A stretch of DNA of 64,000 nucleotides from Myxococcales bacterium (GTDB lineage: Bacteria > Myxococcota_A > Polyangia > Polyangiales > Polyangiaceae). The number at the start of each line of letters is the position of its first letter. Within the stretch, counting starts at the first letter, position 1. Location: the NCBI GenBank assembly GCA_016706225.1, contig JADJKB010000025.1, positions 434,001 through 498,000 on the forward strand, read 5' to 3'. Shown in pieces: positions 55,771-63,739 of the stretch. The position numbers and the translations under genes were made by a program. The notes beneath the pieces are model-generated. The model had not been told where the DNA came from. It saw only the letters and a list, made by a program, of their open reading frames with translations, and did no database searches.

Positions 55771-56194
55771 ATGCCCAAGCTCGAAGGAACCAAGACGCAC
55801 AACAACCTGAAGGACGCCTTTGCCGGCGAGTCTCAGGCCAACCGCCGCTACATGTACTTCGCGAAGGTCGCGGACATTGAAGGTCTGCCGGAGGTCGCTG
55901 GCCTGTTCAAGGACACGGCGGACGGCGAGACCGGCCATGCCCATGGCCACCTCGATTTTTCTGAAGCAGGTGGGTGATCCCGCGACGGGCAAGCCCATCG
56001 GTTCGACGGCCAAGAACCTGGCGTCGGCAGTTGCCGGTGAGACCCACGAGTACGAGACCATGTACCCCGGCATGGCCAAGACCGCTCGGGAAGAGGGCTT
56101 CGACGAGATCGCCGAGTGGCTCGAGACCCTGGCCAAGGCCGAGAAGAGCCACGCTGGGCGCTTCGCGAAGGCGCTCAAGGAGCTCGAATCCTGA
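55771..56194 (+). pseudogene. Rubrerythrin-like peroxidase, frameshifted by one T
   Basis: Corrected, this is a 140-residue rubrerythrin domain without the rubredoxin part. It is a non-haem diiron peroxidase that removes H2O2. It has GESQANRRYMYFAKVA, ETGHAHGH (ExxH) and EKSHAGRF (ExxH), the iron ligands. The frame breaks at a T5 run (55956-55960); with T4 it reads HLDFLKQVGDPATGKP and continues to the stop at 56194. GGAGGG just before the ATG at 55771 sets the start. As all ligands are conserved on both sides, a homopolymer error is likely. It is divergent from oxyR and upstream of a terminator. Confidence 0.8.
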
Positions 56195-56225
56195 GCACCC
56201 CCCTGAAGATGTACACTTGAAAAAT

Positions 56226-56269
56226 GGGCCTTCGGTCTCCGCGCCCGTCGCGGAGCCGGGGGCCCTTTT
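56226..56269 (+). terminator. Intrinsic terminator after rubrerythrin
   Basis: A long stem GGGCC...CTCCGCG-CCCGT-CGCGGAG...GGCCC (56226-56265) is followed by TTTT. It lies 31 nt after the rubrerythrin stop and 20 nt before the next start, so it may act as an attenuator within the operon rather than a full stop. Confidence 0.65.
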
Positions 56270-56289
56270 GTCATGAACAGTTGGAGCCG

Positions 56290-57669
56290 ATGAGCAACAT
56301 CCCGCGCCACCCCCAGTCCCCGCCGGTCTTCGATCCCAACACGCCACTCTACTGGGATCCCCGCGACCTCGAAGCCGAGCTCCGGCGCACGTTCCAGATC
56401 TGTCACGAGTGCCGCATGTGCGTGACGTACTGCGGGTCGTTTCCGCTGCTGTTCGACGCCATCGATCGCGACATCGAGTCCGGGCGTGCGGACGGCGCGG
56501 AGCGGCTGCGTCCGGCCACGTTCGAAGCGGTCACGGACCACTGCTGGCAGTGCAAGCTCTGTTACATCAAGTGCCCGTACACCGAGGACGAGGGGGCGCG
56601 GGAGCTCCTGGATTTCCCGCGCTTGATGGCACGGGAGAAGGCCCAGCGCGCGCGCCGCGACGGCATCCCGATCGTCGACCGAGTGCTCGGCGAGCCGCAG
56701 CTGGTCGGCTGGGCCGGTGCGGGGCGCTCGGCACCGATGGCGAACTTCGTCAACGCGCAGCGCCTGACGCGCAAGGTGATGGAGAAGGTCACAGGCATCA
56801 GCGCGGAGTTCCCGCTGCCGCCCTTGGCCGACGAACCCTTCACGCGCTGGCTGCGGTCGCACGCCGCTCCTGCCGAGGCGGGCGAAGCGGGGGAGGTCGT
56901 GCTGTTTCCCACCTGTTACGGCGAATACAACTTTCCCGAGGTCCCGCGGGACGCGGTGCTGGTGCTGGAGAAGAACGGTTATGCGGTCACGCTGCCGGCG
57001 GAGCTCACCTGTTGTGGCATGCCGAACCTGGACGGCGGCGACATCAACGCGGCAAAACGCAAGATGCAGCACAACGTCGAGGCGCTCTTGCCGCACGTGC
57101 GGCGGGGACTGAAGATCGTCGTGCCCGGACCCACCTGCGGGTACACGATGAAGAAGGAGTGGCCCGTGTATCTCGGGACACCCGAGGCACAGGAGGTGGC
57201 CGACGCCACGCTCGACTTGATGCAGTTCCTGGACGGGCTCCGCCGGGAGAAGACCCTCAACCGGGACTTCGAGCGGGGTTTTGGCGTGGTCGCCTATCAC
57301 GCCGCCTGCCACCTGCGCGCGCAGAAGATCGCGGTACCGGGCGCGCGGGTGCTCAGCCAGCTGCCCGACACCGAGGTCCGCATCGTGGAGCGGTGCTCGG
57401 CGGTCGACGGCACCTGGGGCATGAAGGCGGCGTACTACGAAGAGGGGCGGCGTTACGCGTCGCGCCTGGCCCAGGCGATCGAGAACGAGGAGCCGGCGCT
57501 GGTGGTCACGGACTGCAGCCTGGCTGGCCTGCGGGTGCTGAAGGAAAACCGGCGGCGGTCGTTGCACCCGATCCAGGCGCTGGCCGCCGCGTACGGCTTG
57601 AGCGAGGGTCCGGAGTCCGACGCTGTCGGAGCGGACCAGGGCAACCCCAAGCCGGAGGCTTCGGCGTGA
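56290..57669 (+). CDS. HdrD/GlpC-like iron-sulfur oxidoreductase
   Basis: This 459-residue protein has two 4Fe-4S cluster motifs (CHECRMCVTYCG near 40 and CWQCKLCYIKCP near 90), then two CCG-type domains. CCG motifs are FPTCYGEYN...ELTCCGMPNLDG and YHAACHLRAQKI...CSAVDGTWG, as in heterodisulfide reductase D and glycerol-3-phosphate dehydrogenase C subunits. It is predicted to pass electrons between a quinone or thiol pair and the neighbouring rubrerythrin. GGAG lies 5 nt before the ATG. Its stop overlaps the GTG of the DUF3501 gene. Confidence 0.85.
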   Translation: MSNIPRHPQSPPVFDPNTPLYWDPRDLEAELRRTFQICHECRMCVTYCGSFPLLFDAIDRDIESGRADGAERLRPATFEAVTDHCWQCKLCYIKCPYTEDEGARELLDFPRLMAREKAQRARRDGIPIVDRVLGEPQLVGWAGAGRSAPMANFVNAQRLTRKVMEKVTGISAEFPLPPLADEPFTRWLRSHAAPAEAGEAGEVVLFPTCYGEYNFPEVPRDAVLVLEKNGYAVTLPAELTCCGMPNLDGGDINAAKRKMQHNVEALLPHVRRGLKIVVPGPTCGYTMKKEWPVYLGTPEAQEVADATLDLMQFLDGLRREKTLNRDFERGFGVVAYHAACHLRAQKIAVPGARVLSQLPDTEVRIVERCSAVDGTWGMKAAYYEEGRRYASRLAQAIENEEPALVVTDCSLAGLRVLKENRRRSLHPIQALAAAYGLSEGPESDAVGADQGNPKPEASA

Positions 57670-58241
57670 AACCGGTGACGCGCGGTGAAATCCTGGAGTT
57701 GGGCGCTTATGAAGCAGTGCGCGAGCATTTTCGCGCCCGCGTCATTGCGGAGAAGAAGCTCCGGCGCGTCGCCCTCGGGCCCAACATGAGCGCCGTGTTC
57801 GAGAATCACGACACGGCGCTGCTCCAGATCCAGGAGATGTTGCGGACCGAGCGCATCACGGCCGAGAAGGCCGTGCTGCACGAGATCGAGACCTACAACG
57901 AGCTAGTACCCGGGGACCGCGAGCTGTCGCTCACGATCTTCGTCGAGTACGACGAGCGCGCCGAGCGCGAAGTCATGCTGCAGAAGCTGGCTGGGTTGGA
58001 GGACAAGTTCTATGCGCTCATCGCGGGGGAGCGCTTTGCTGCCACTCCCGACCCACGCAACGATCGGCGTGACCGCACCACCGCCGTTCACTACGTGAAG
58101 ATCCCGCTGTCCGCCGCGGCCGCCGCGGCCGTGAGCGCCATGAAACCCGTCTGGCTGGGGGTTGCGCATCCGGAGTACACCTACGAAGTGGAGTTGCCGG
58201 TGCGCACGGTCGGTGCGCTGGCCGAAGACCTGACGGGCTGA
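57666..58241 (+). CDS. DUF3501-family protein
   Basis: This 191-residue DUF3501 protein has the opening RGEILELGAYEAVREHFRARV and the conserved FENHDTALLQIQEMLRTER. The family is known mainly from clusters with rubrerythrin and HdrD-like proteins, as here, and has no assigned reaction. The GTG start overlaps the Fe-S gene stop by 4 nt (GTGA). It has no metal-binding Cys, membrane helix or signal peptide. Confidence 0.8.
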   Translation: MKPVTRGEILELGAYEAVREHFRARVIAEKKLRRVALGPNMSAVFENHDTALLQIQEMLRTERITAEKAVLHEIETYNELVPGDRELSLTIFVEYDERAEREVMLQKLAGLEDKFYALIAGERFAATPDPRNDRRDRTTAVHYVKIPLSAAAAAAVSAMKPVWLGVAHPEYTYEVELPVRTVGALAEDLTG

Positions 58242-58280
58242 TACTTCATGATCCATGCTGCCCCGGTAGCGCCGCTCTGA

Positions 58281-58748
58281 TCAGCCGAAGCCGTAGCGCT
58301 CGAGCAGAGCTTTGGGAACGCGGGTCGGGCGGCCGCTGGAGATGCTGAGCAGCACCCAGGTGGTCGCCGCTTCGCAGAGCTTGCTGCCGTCGCTATCCCG
58401 GACGAAGCGCGTGCGGCGCAGGCTGGTCGCGCCCTTCATCGACTCGATCCAGGTCCACGCCGTCAACGCCTCGTCGATGAACGCCGCGCCGAAGTAGTCG
58501 ACCTCGTGTCGGCGTACGACCCAGACGACGCCCAGTTGGCGATACTCGTCGAGCCCGAGCCCGACCGCGTGCGAGTGCGCGGTCGCCGCGTCCTGCAGCC
58601 AGCGCACCCAGCTCACGTTGCCGGCGTGCCCGAGGTCGTCGATGTCCGACGCCGGGACTACGAATTGGTGCGAAAAGGCGTTCGCGGGGGCGACGGGATC
58701 GGACGAGCTCACGCAGGGGTTTTCCGGTTCGGCTCCGATCCTCCTCAT
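58281..58748 (-). CDS. Acyl-CoA thioesterase, hotdog fold (YbgC/4HBT-like)
   Basis: This 155-residue hotdog protein has the DIDDLGHAGNVSWVRWLQDA motif, the Asp/Asn active-site helix of 4-hydroxybenzoyl-CoA thioesterase-like enzymes, then VVRRHEVDYFGAAF. It would hydrolyse acyl-CoA in the cytosol. The N-terminal 22 residues precede the fold. It converges on DUF3501 and is divergent from the lipase-like gene. Confidence 0.82.
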   Translation of the reverse strand: MRRIGAEPENPCVSSSDPVAPANAFSHQFVVPASDIDDLGHAGNVSWVRWLQDAATAHSHAVGLGLDEYRQLGVVWVVRRHEVDYFGAAFIDEALTAWTWIESMKGATSLRRTRFVRDSDGSKLCEAATTWVLLSISSGRPTRVPKALLERYGFG

Positions 58749-58882
58749 ACCACCGTCGCTTTGGGGCCGGCGTCCCGACTAGTGCATGCGAAGCCGGCGA
58801 CGCGCTGGCTCGTCTGCCGCTGAACGGACGACGAGAAGGTGTCCGAGGCAGCGTTCCTGCGCTACAAACCAGGGAGAGACGC

Positions 58883-59623
58883 ATGAAGCGTGGGCTCGCA
58901 ACATTTGGGGCGTTGGCCGGTAGCTCGCCGCTATCGAGATTCCGCCAGGCGAGCCATGAGGCGATCGCGTTCGCGCGCCAGGCCACCCTGCTGCATCGGG
59001 ACGTAACAGCGTCGTACCCTCGGCTGGCTGAGCCTGGCAGCGATGTCGTGGTGCTGCTCCACGGACTGTTCGCCACCGCGGGAGTGCTGCGCCCGATGCG
59101 TGAAGCCATCGAGAAGGGCACCGGCGCGCACACCGCATCGTTCTCTTACGCGCCCGGCCCGGGTGTCGCGAGTGTGGCCGAAGGCTTGGCCGAGCTCGTC
59201 GAGCGCCTGCCCGCCGCCGTGCGCGTGCACTTGGTCGGCCACAGCATGGGCGGGCTGGTCGCCCGCTGGTTCGTCCAGGAGCTCGGTGGTGACCCTCGCG
59301 TCGTGCAGAGCATCTCACTCGCCAGTCCGTTCCGGGGAACGCGCCGCGGCTGGTTGATGCCGGTGCAGGCCGGGCGCGATATCGTGCCCGAGAGTGTGGT
59401 GCTGCGCCGCCTCGCCGAGCGCGGCGACTGCGGCGTGCCGCACACGTCGGTCGTGGCGGGCGCGGATAGCGTCGTGACCCAAGGCGCTGCGCTGCACCAC
59501 GGCGACGAGATCCTGATCGAAGGCTGTGGTCACAACGGATTGCTTTACCACCCGGACGCAACCGGGCTGGTCGTCGAGCGTGTGCTCGAGGCCAAGAACG
59601 CGGCCCGCGGGCCCGACCGTTGA
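58883..59623 (+). CDS. Alpha/beta hydrolase, lipase-like
   Basis: This 246-residue protein has VVVLLHGLFAT (oxyanion region), the nucleophile elbow GHSMGG (Ser near 125) and a catalytic His near GCGHNGLLY. A candidate acid is Asp in VVAGADSVV. This resembles triacylglycerol lipase/esterase EstA-type proteins. There is no clear signal peptide, so it is possibly cytosolic. A ribosome binding site (GGGAGAG) precedes the ATG. Confidence 0.8.
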   Translation: MKRGLATFGALAGSSPLSRFRQASHEAIAFARQATLLHRDVTASYPRLAEPGSDVVVLLHGLFATAGVLRPMREAIEKGTGAHTASFSYAPGPGVASVAEGLAELVERLPAAVRVHLVGHSMGGLVARWFVQELGGDPRVVQSISLASPFRGTRRGWLMPVQAGRDIVPESVVLRRLAERGDCGVPHTSVVAGADSVVTQGAALHHGDEILIEGCGHNGLLYHPDATGLVVERVLEAKNAARGPDR

Positions 59624-59706
59624 GATCGGCGATGCGGCGCGGGCAAGCCGCGAGCGGCGCCTGAAATGCGTTGGTTGGCCTGCCGTATCGTGGTACCTCG
59701 GCGCAC

Positions 59707-60255
59707 GTGTTGAAGACTCACGTGTCCGCGCTCGGCCTGCTCTTCGGCTTGGTCGTGGCGCCGCGGGCGGCGAAGGCCGATGTGTCTTCATGGCTCTACG
59801 TCGCGCCGGGTGCGTCATGGACGAAACAGGGCACACAATCGACCCAGTCGCAGCCAACGCTTCAGCTCGACACGGGCCTCGGCACTCCGCCGGCGCACAC
59901 CGTCATCTTTGGTGGGATCCTCCACTGGCAGACCCACTTCGGTCACGGCACCGATCTCGGCCTGCTGCTCCGCACGGCGACCCACGGCTTCGTCAACGGA
60001 GGTTGGGGTGCCGCCATCGATCTCGGGGGTTACGAACGCTGGTGGGAGCTCGGCTCCGCGGGTGGCATGGGGCAGCTCGTGCTTGGAGCGCCGTGGGGCA
60101 TCACGTTGGCCGCCGGCGGCGGCAAGGGCACGAACCAGGGGCAGCACATGAGTGTGACCCTCGGCATCGATCTGGCCCGCCTCACGGTCTACCGCCGCAC
60201 CGGCGAGAGCTGGTGGAAGAACCCGTTCCCTGCGTACCGGCCGGAAGAGGAATGA
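59707..60255 (+). CDS. Exported protein of unknown function, beta-rich
   Basis: This 182-residue protein has a signal peptide (MLKTHVSALGLLFGLVVAPRAAKAD, from GTG 59707) and alternating strands rich in Gly and aromatic residues, suggestive of a small outer-membrane barrel (WLYVAPGASW, VIFGGILHWQTHF, TVYRRTGESWW). I recognise no family. The open frame begins at 59671, but GTG 59707 gives the signal peptide. Confidence 0.55.
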   Translation: MLKTHVSALGLLFGLVVAPRAAKADVSSWLYVAPGASWTKQGTQSTQSQPTLQLDTGLGTPPAHTVIFGGILHWQTHFGHGTDLGLLLRTATHGFVNGGWGAAIDLGGYERWWELGSAGGMGQLVLGAPWGITLAAGGGKGTNQGQHMSVTLGIDLARLTVYRRTGESWWKNPFPAYRPEEE

Positions 60256-60373
60256 CTCGGGGCTGGGCGGCTGCGCCGAAACCGAACACTGCCATCGGCG
60301 TGGGGGCGACGGCGCCCGATGTGGCAGTATGGCCGCCGCCCAACTCGGACACTCTTCATCCTGAGACGCCGTG

Positions 60374-60739
60374 ATGCCGAAGACCAAGAAGTTCAAGCTC
60401 AGCCCGGCCAAGATCAAGCCGCTCGCCACCGGGTACGGCGCCTGTTTTGCCACCGACAAGATCACGGTCGACGGCCGCAAGATCGCCTTCATGTACCGCG
60501 AAGAACCGGATCGTGACATCGACAGTGGCTGGCGTTTTCTGTCCGGCTTCGAGTCGGACGAGTACATGAGCGACCCCGACAACTTCGCCATTTACGACGT
60601 GAACACCATCGCCAACTACGATCCGGAGATCATCCCGCTCCTGGAAGCACCCATCGGTTCGGCCTTCGAGCGCAGCGAGGGCACGGGGGCGTTCGAAGAG
60701 GTGGAGGACTTCGATCCACCGGACGATGAGGCCAACTGA
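60374..60739 (+). CDS. DUF2185-family protein
   Basis: This 121-residue protein contains the DUF2185 core GWRFLSGFESDEYMSDPDNFAIYDVNTIANYDPEII (kept here only to identify the family). Members are often found as Imm33-like immunity proteins of polymorphic toxin systems. No toxin gene is adjacent. Both GTG 60371 and ATG 60374 open the frame; ATG is preferred. Confidence 0.75.
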   Translation: MPKTKKFKLSPAKIKPLATGYGACFATDKITVDGRKIAFMYREEPDRDIDSGWRFLSGFESDEYMSDPDNFAIYDVNTIANYDPEIIPLLEAPIGSAFERSEGTGAFEEVEDFDPPDDEAN

Positions 60740-60809
60740 ACCCGAGCCATCCGGGTGAGGCCCAAAACGGGCGCTGCTCGTCATGCGGGGATGAGCTAGA
60801 CTTGCGCGC

Positions 60810-61907
60810 ATGCGTCACAGCTTCACGCTCGCGGCTGCGCTGACTTGTGTCGGCTTGGTAGGGTGCAGCGGCGAGACGACGAACACCAACACAACCGGCG
60901 GTGGTGGTTCGAGCGCCAGCGGTGGAACCGGTGGCTCGAGCGCCAGCGGTGGAGGCGGCGGTTCGAGTGCCAGCGGCGGCGCCTCCGGTGCGGGGGGAGG
61001 CGCGAGTGTTTGCCCGGCGTCGCCTCCGACGAATGGCGCTGGCTGCACGCCGCCGCCGGACAACGGCAGCTTGTTTCCGGACGCCGCCCACTGCAGCTGG
61101 GGGGACGACCCGCGACCGGCGTGCCGCACGACCGCCAAGTGCATGAGTGACGAGACCTGGGCGGTGAAGGCTCCCGACGCGAACGTCTGCGCGGCGCCGC
61201 CGTTGCCTGCCGCTTGCCCGGGGGCGCCGCCCACGAGCGGGACCACCTGCAGCGACGCAACGCTGGCTTGCTGGTACGAGAGCGGAGCGCGCTGCGCGTG
61301 CAGCGGATGCAAGGGTGGCTCAGCGTATCCGGTGTGTCAGACCATCGATCCGCCCGAGTGGGCCTGCGCCACGCCGGCGGCGGGCTGTCCGAGCCAGCTC
61401 CCCCAGGCCGGCTCGACCTGCGACAGCCCCGGAGCCTCTTGCGGACCGAGCTGCGAGCTCGAGATCGTCTGCGAAGGCGGCATCTGGAATTGGCGCCAGG
61501 GCAGCTGTCCCATTTGCGCCTCACCCGAGACGCCCATCGCGACGCCGGCGGGAGAGCGCTCGATCTCGGAGCTGCGTGCCGGTGACCTCGTGTACAGCGT
61601 CGACCACGATGCAATCGTGGCGGTTCCGCTTGCCCGGGTCGCCAGCACGCCGGTCGCAAATCACGAGGTGCTGCGGGTGACCCTCGCCGGCGGGAGAGTG
61701 CTCGAAATTAGCGCGGGCCACCCAACGGCGGCTGGCGGCACGTTCGCGGCGCTTCGGCCCGGCGACGAGCTCGATTCGGGTCACGTCGTGCTGTCGGTCG
61801 AGCGCATTCCGTATGCGCACGCGCGCACCTTCGACATCCTGCCACTGTCGAGCACCGGCAGTTACTTCGCCGCCGGGGCGGAGATCGGCAGCAGCCTCGC
61901 GCGCTGA
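60810..61907 (+). CDS. Lipoprotein with C-terminal Hint (hedgehog/intein-type) domain
   Basis: This 365-residue lipoprotein has signal peptide and lipobox (VGLVGC at 14-19), a Gly/Ser-rich linker (about 30-66), then a Cys-rich region (about 68-235). A C-terminal Hint-like domain starts at Cys236 with CASPETPIATP, GERSISELRAGDLVYS, block B around SAGH (His304) and TFDILPLSSTGSYFAAG as the last strand. The final His-Asn of inteins is absent; the end is SSLAR. This would suit hedgehog-type autocleavage by thioester, releasing or attaching the lipoprotein. Function is unknown; the Hint call is by motif. Confidence 0.7.
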   Translation: MRHSFTLAAALTCVGLVGCSGETTNTNTTGGGGSSASGGTGGSSASGGGGGSSASGGASGAGGGASVCPASPPTNGAGCTPPPDNGSLFPDAAHCSWGDDPRPACRTTAKCMSDETWAVKAPDANVCAAPPLPAACPGAPPTSGTTCSDATLACWYESGARCACSGCKGGSAYPVCQTIDPPEWACATPAAGCPSQLPQAGSTCDSPGASCGPSCELEIVCEGGIWNWRQGSCPICASPETPIATPAGERSISELRAGDLVYSVDHDAIVAVPLARVASTPVANHEVLRVTLAGGRVLEISAGHPTAAGGTFAALRPGDELDSGHVVLSVERIPYAHARTFDILPLSSTGSYFAAGAEIGSSLAR

Positions 61908-61932
61908 GTGGGCGCGGTCGGGGGTTTGATCC

Positions 61933-61949
61933 CGCGGCGTCACGCCGCG
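61933..61949. terminator. Hairpin at the end of gcvPA
   Basis: CGCGGCG-TCA-CGCCGCG is a perfect 7-bp stem with a 3-nt loop that spans the gcvPA stop codon between convergent genes. Neither strand has a following T-run, so a terminator role is tentative. Confidence 0.3.
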
Positions 61950-63295
61950 TCGAGGGCGGTCACGAGGCGATCGAGATCGGATTTCGTGTGCAGCTCCGTC
62001 ACCGCGATCAGCAGGCGGTCCTGCCAGGCGGGGTTCACTCGACCGAGATCGAAACCGGCGATGATGCCGTCGGCTTCGAGCTTGGAACACAGCTCGGCCG
62101 CGCTGCCGCGTCCGCTGCGGATGGCGAACTCGTTGAAGAACGGCGCGTCGCCAAAACCCGCGGAGTAACCCCGAAGACCGAGGATGCGGCCGCGCAGGTA
62201 GGTGGCCTTGGCGAGGCACTGCTCGGCGACGGCGATGAAGCCCGTCTTGCCCAGCAGGCTCATGCGGATCGTGAGTGACAGCGCCAGGAGCCCCTGGTTC
62301 GTGCAGATGTTGCTCGTCGCCCGCTCACGCCGGATGTGCTGCTCCCGCGTCGACAGGGTCAGCACGTAGCCGCGGCGTCCGGCCGCGTCGACCGTCTCGC
62401 CGCACACCCGGCCGGGCAGGTGTTGCAGGTACTGGCGGTCTTGCCGGCAGGCGAGCAGGCCCACACCGGGACCGCCGAACTGCGGAGGGCAGGCGATGGG
62501 CTGCCCTTCGCCGACCACGATGTCCGCGCCCTGAGCGCCCGGCGCCTCGGCGATGGCCAGCGCATAGGGTTCGGGACACGCCACGATCAACAGCGCACCC
62601 TTCGCATGTGCGAGCTCCGCGATGGGGCCGAGCGTCGTCAAGGGACCGACGTAGCTCGGGTAACCAACGATGACGGCGGCGACGTCGTCCGCGAGCGCGG
62701 CCTCGATGGCCGCGAGATCGGCGCGGCCATCTTCGCCAATCGGCAAGTCCACCACGCCCGGGGTCGTGTCCCCGGACAGATAGGTGGCGGTCGTCGCGCG
62801 ATACTCCGGGTGCACACAGCCGCTCGTGAGGATCTTGCTGCGGCGGGTGAGGCGCCTGGCCATGAGCGCCGCCTCGGCCGTGGCGCTGGCGCCGTCGTAC
62901 AGGCTCGCGTTGGCAAGCGGCAGGCCGAAGAGCTCGCTGACGATGGTCTGGAACTCCCAGATCACCTGCAGCGTGCCCTGCGCGACCTCGGGTTGGTACG
63001 GTGTGTATGCGGTGTAGAACTCACTGCGCAGGAGCAGCTGGTCGACGGCGGGCGGGATGTGGTGGCTGTACATGCCCGCACCCAGGAACGAGAGCATGCG
63101 CGCGCCGGTGCTCTTCTGGCTCAGCTCGGCGACGTGGGCCATCAGCGTCGCCTCGTCGACCGGGGGAGGCACGTTCAAGGCCCCGCGGAACTGCGCCTCG
63201 TCCGGGACGGTGGAGAACAGCTCGTCGACGGAGCCCTTGCCGATCGCACCGAGCATCTGCTCGATCTCGAGCGGGGTGTGGGGCAGGTAGCGCAT
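61940..63295 (-). CDS. gcvPA: Glycine dehydrogenase (decarboxylating) subunit 1
   Basis: This 451-residue protein is the alpha half of the split P-protein of the glycine cleavage system, which decarboxylates glycine on PLP. It has MYSHHIPPAVDQLLLRSEFYTAYTPYQPE and YDGASATAEAALMA, family signatures. The beta half (gcvPB, which carries the PLP Lys) is not adjacent: the next gene downstream is a convergent lipoprotein. The start overlaps the gcvH stop by one base. Confidence 0.92.
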   Translation of the reverse strand: MRYLPHTPLEIEQMLGAIGKGSVDELFSTVPDEAQFRGALNVPPPVDEATLMAHVAELSQKSTGARMLSFLGAGMYSHHIPPAVDQLLLRSEFYTAYTPYQPEVAQGTLQVIWEFQTIVSELFGLPLANASLYDGASATAEAALMARRLTRRSKILTSGCVHPEYRATTATYLSGDTTPGVVDLPIGEDGRADLAAIEAALADDVAAVIVGYPSYVGPLTTLGPIAELAHAKGALLIVACPEPYALAIAEAPGAQGADIVVGEGQPIACPPQFGGPGVGLLACRQDRQYLQHLPGRVCGETVDAAGRRGYVLTLSTREQHIRRERATSNICTNQGLLALSLTIRMSLLGKTGFIAVAEQCLAKATYLRGRILGLRGYSAGFGDAPFFNEFAIRSGRGSAAELCSKLEADGIIAGFDLGRVNPAWQDRLLIAVTELHTKSDLDRLVTALDAA

Positions 63296-63702
63296 CAGTG
63301 CCCGGACTCCTCCACGTGTTTTTCGTAGGCCGCAGGCTCCAGCAGTGCCGCCGAGTCCGCGTCCCAGTTGGCGGGTTCGATGGCGACCATCCAGCCCTTT
63401 TCCCAGCAGTCGTCGTTCACGAGCTCGGGCTTGTTCTCGAGCTCGGTGTTGACGCGGGTGATCTTGCCCCCGATGGGCGCAAACAGATCACTCAAGGTCT
63501 TCACACTCTCGATGGTGCCGAACCCCTTGTGGGCATCGACCGTGTCGCCCGCCTTCAGGTCGACGTTGACCAGGGTGATGTCGCCGAGCTGTTCGACGGC
63601 GAAAGCGGTGATGCCAATCAGCACCTCGTTGCCGACCTGCTTCGCCCACTCGTGATCCTTGGTGTACTTGCGGTCGGTCTTGACCTCGTTCGCTCCGCTC
63701 AT
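63295..63702 (-). CDS. gcvH: Glycine cleavage system H protein
   Basis: This 135-residue H protein carries the lipoyl-attachment motif TIESVKTLSDLFAP (modified Lys in SVK), the mobile methylamine carrier between P, T and L proteins. Length and the DHEWAK motif near the N-terminus are standard. It sits between gcvT (37-nt gap) and gcvPA (1-nt overlap) in one operon. Confidence 0.95.
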   Translation of the reverse strand: MSGANEVKTDRKYTKDHEWAKQVGNEVLIGITAFAVEQLGDITLVNVDLKAGDTVDAHKGFGTIESVKTLSDLFAPIGGKITRVNTELENKPELVNDDCWEKGWMVAIEPANWDADSAALLEPAAYEKHVEESGH

Positions 63703-63739
63703 CTGTCGCTCGCTTCTCCGAGGCTTGCTCGGGGGCTAA

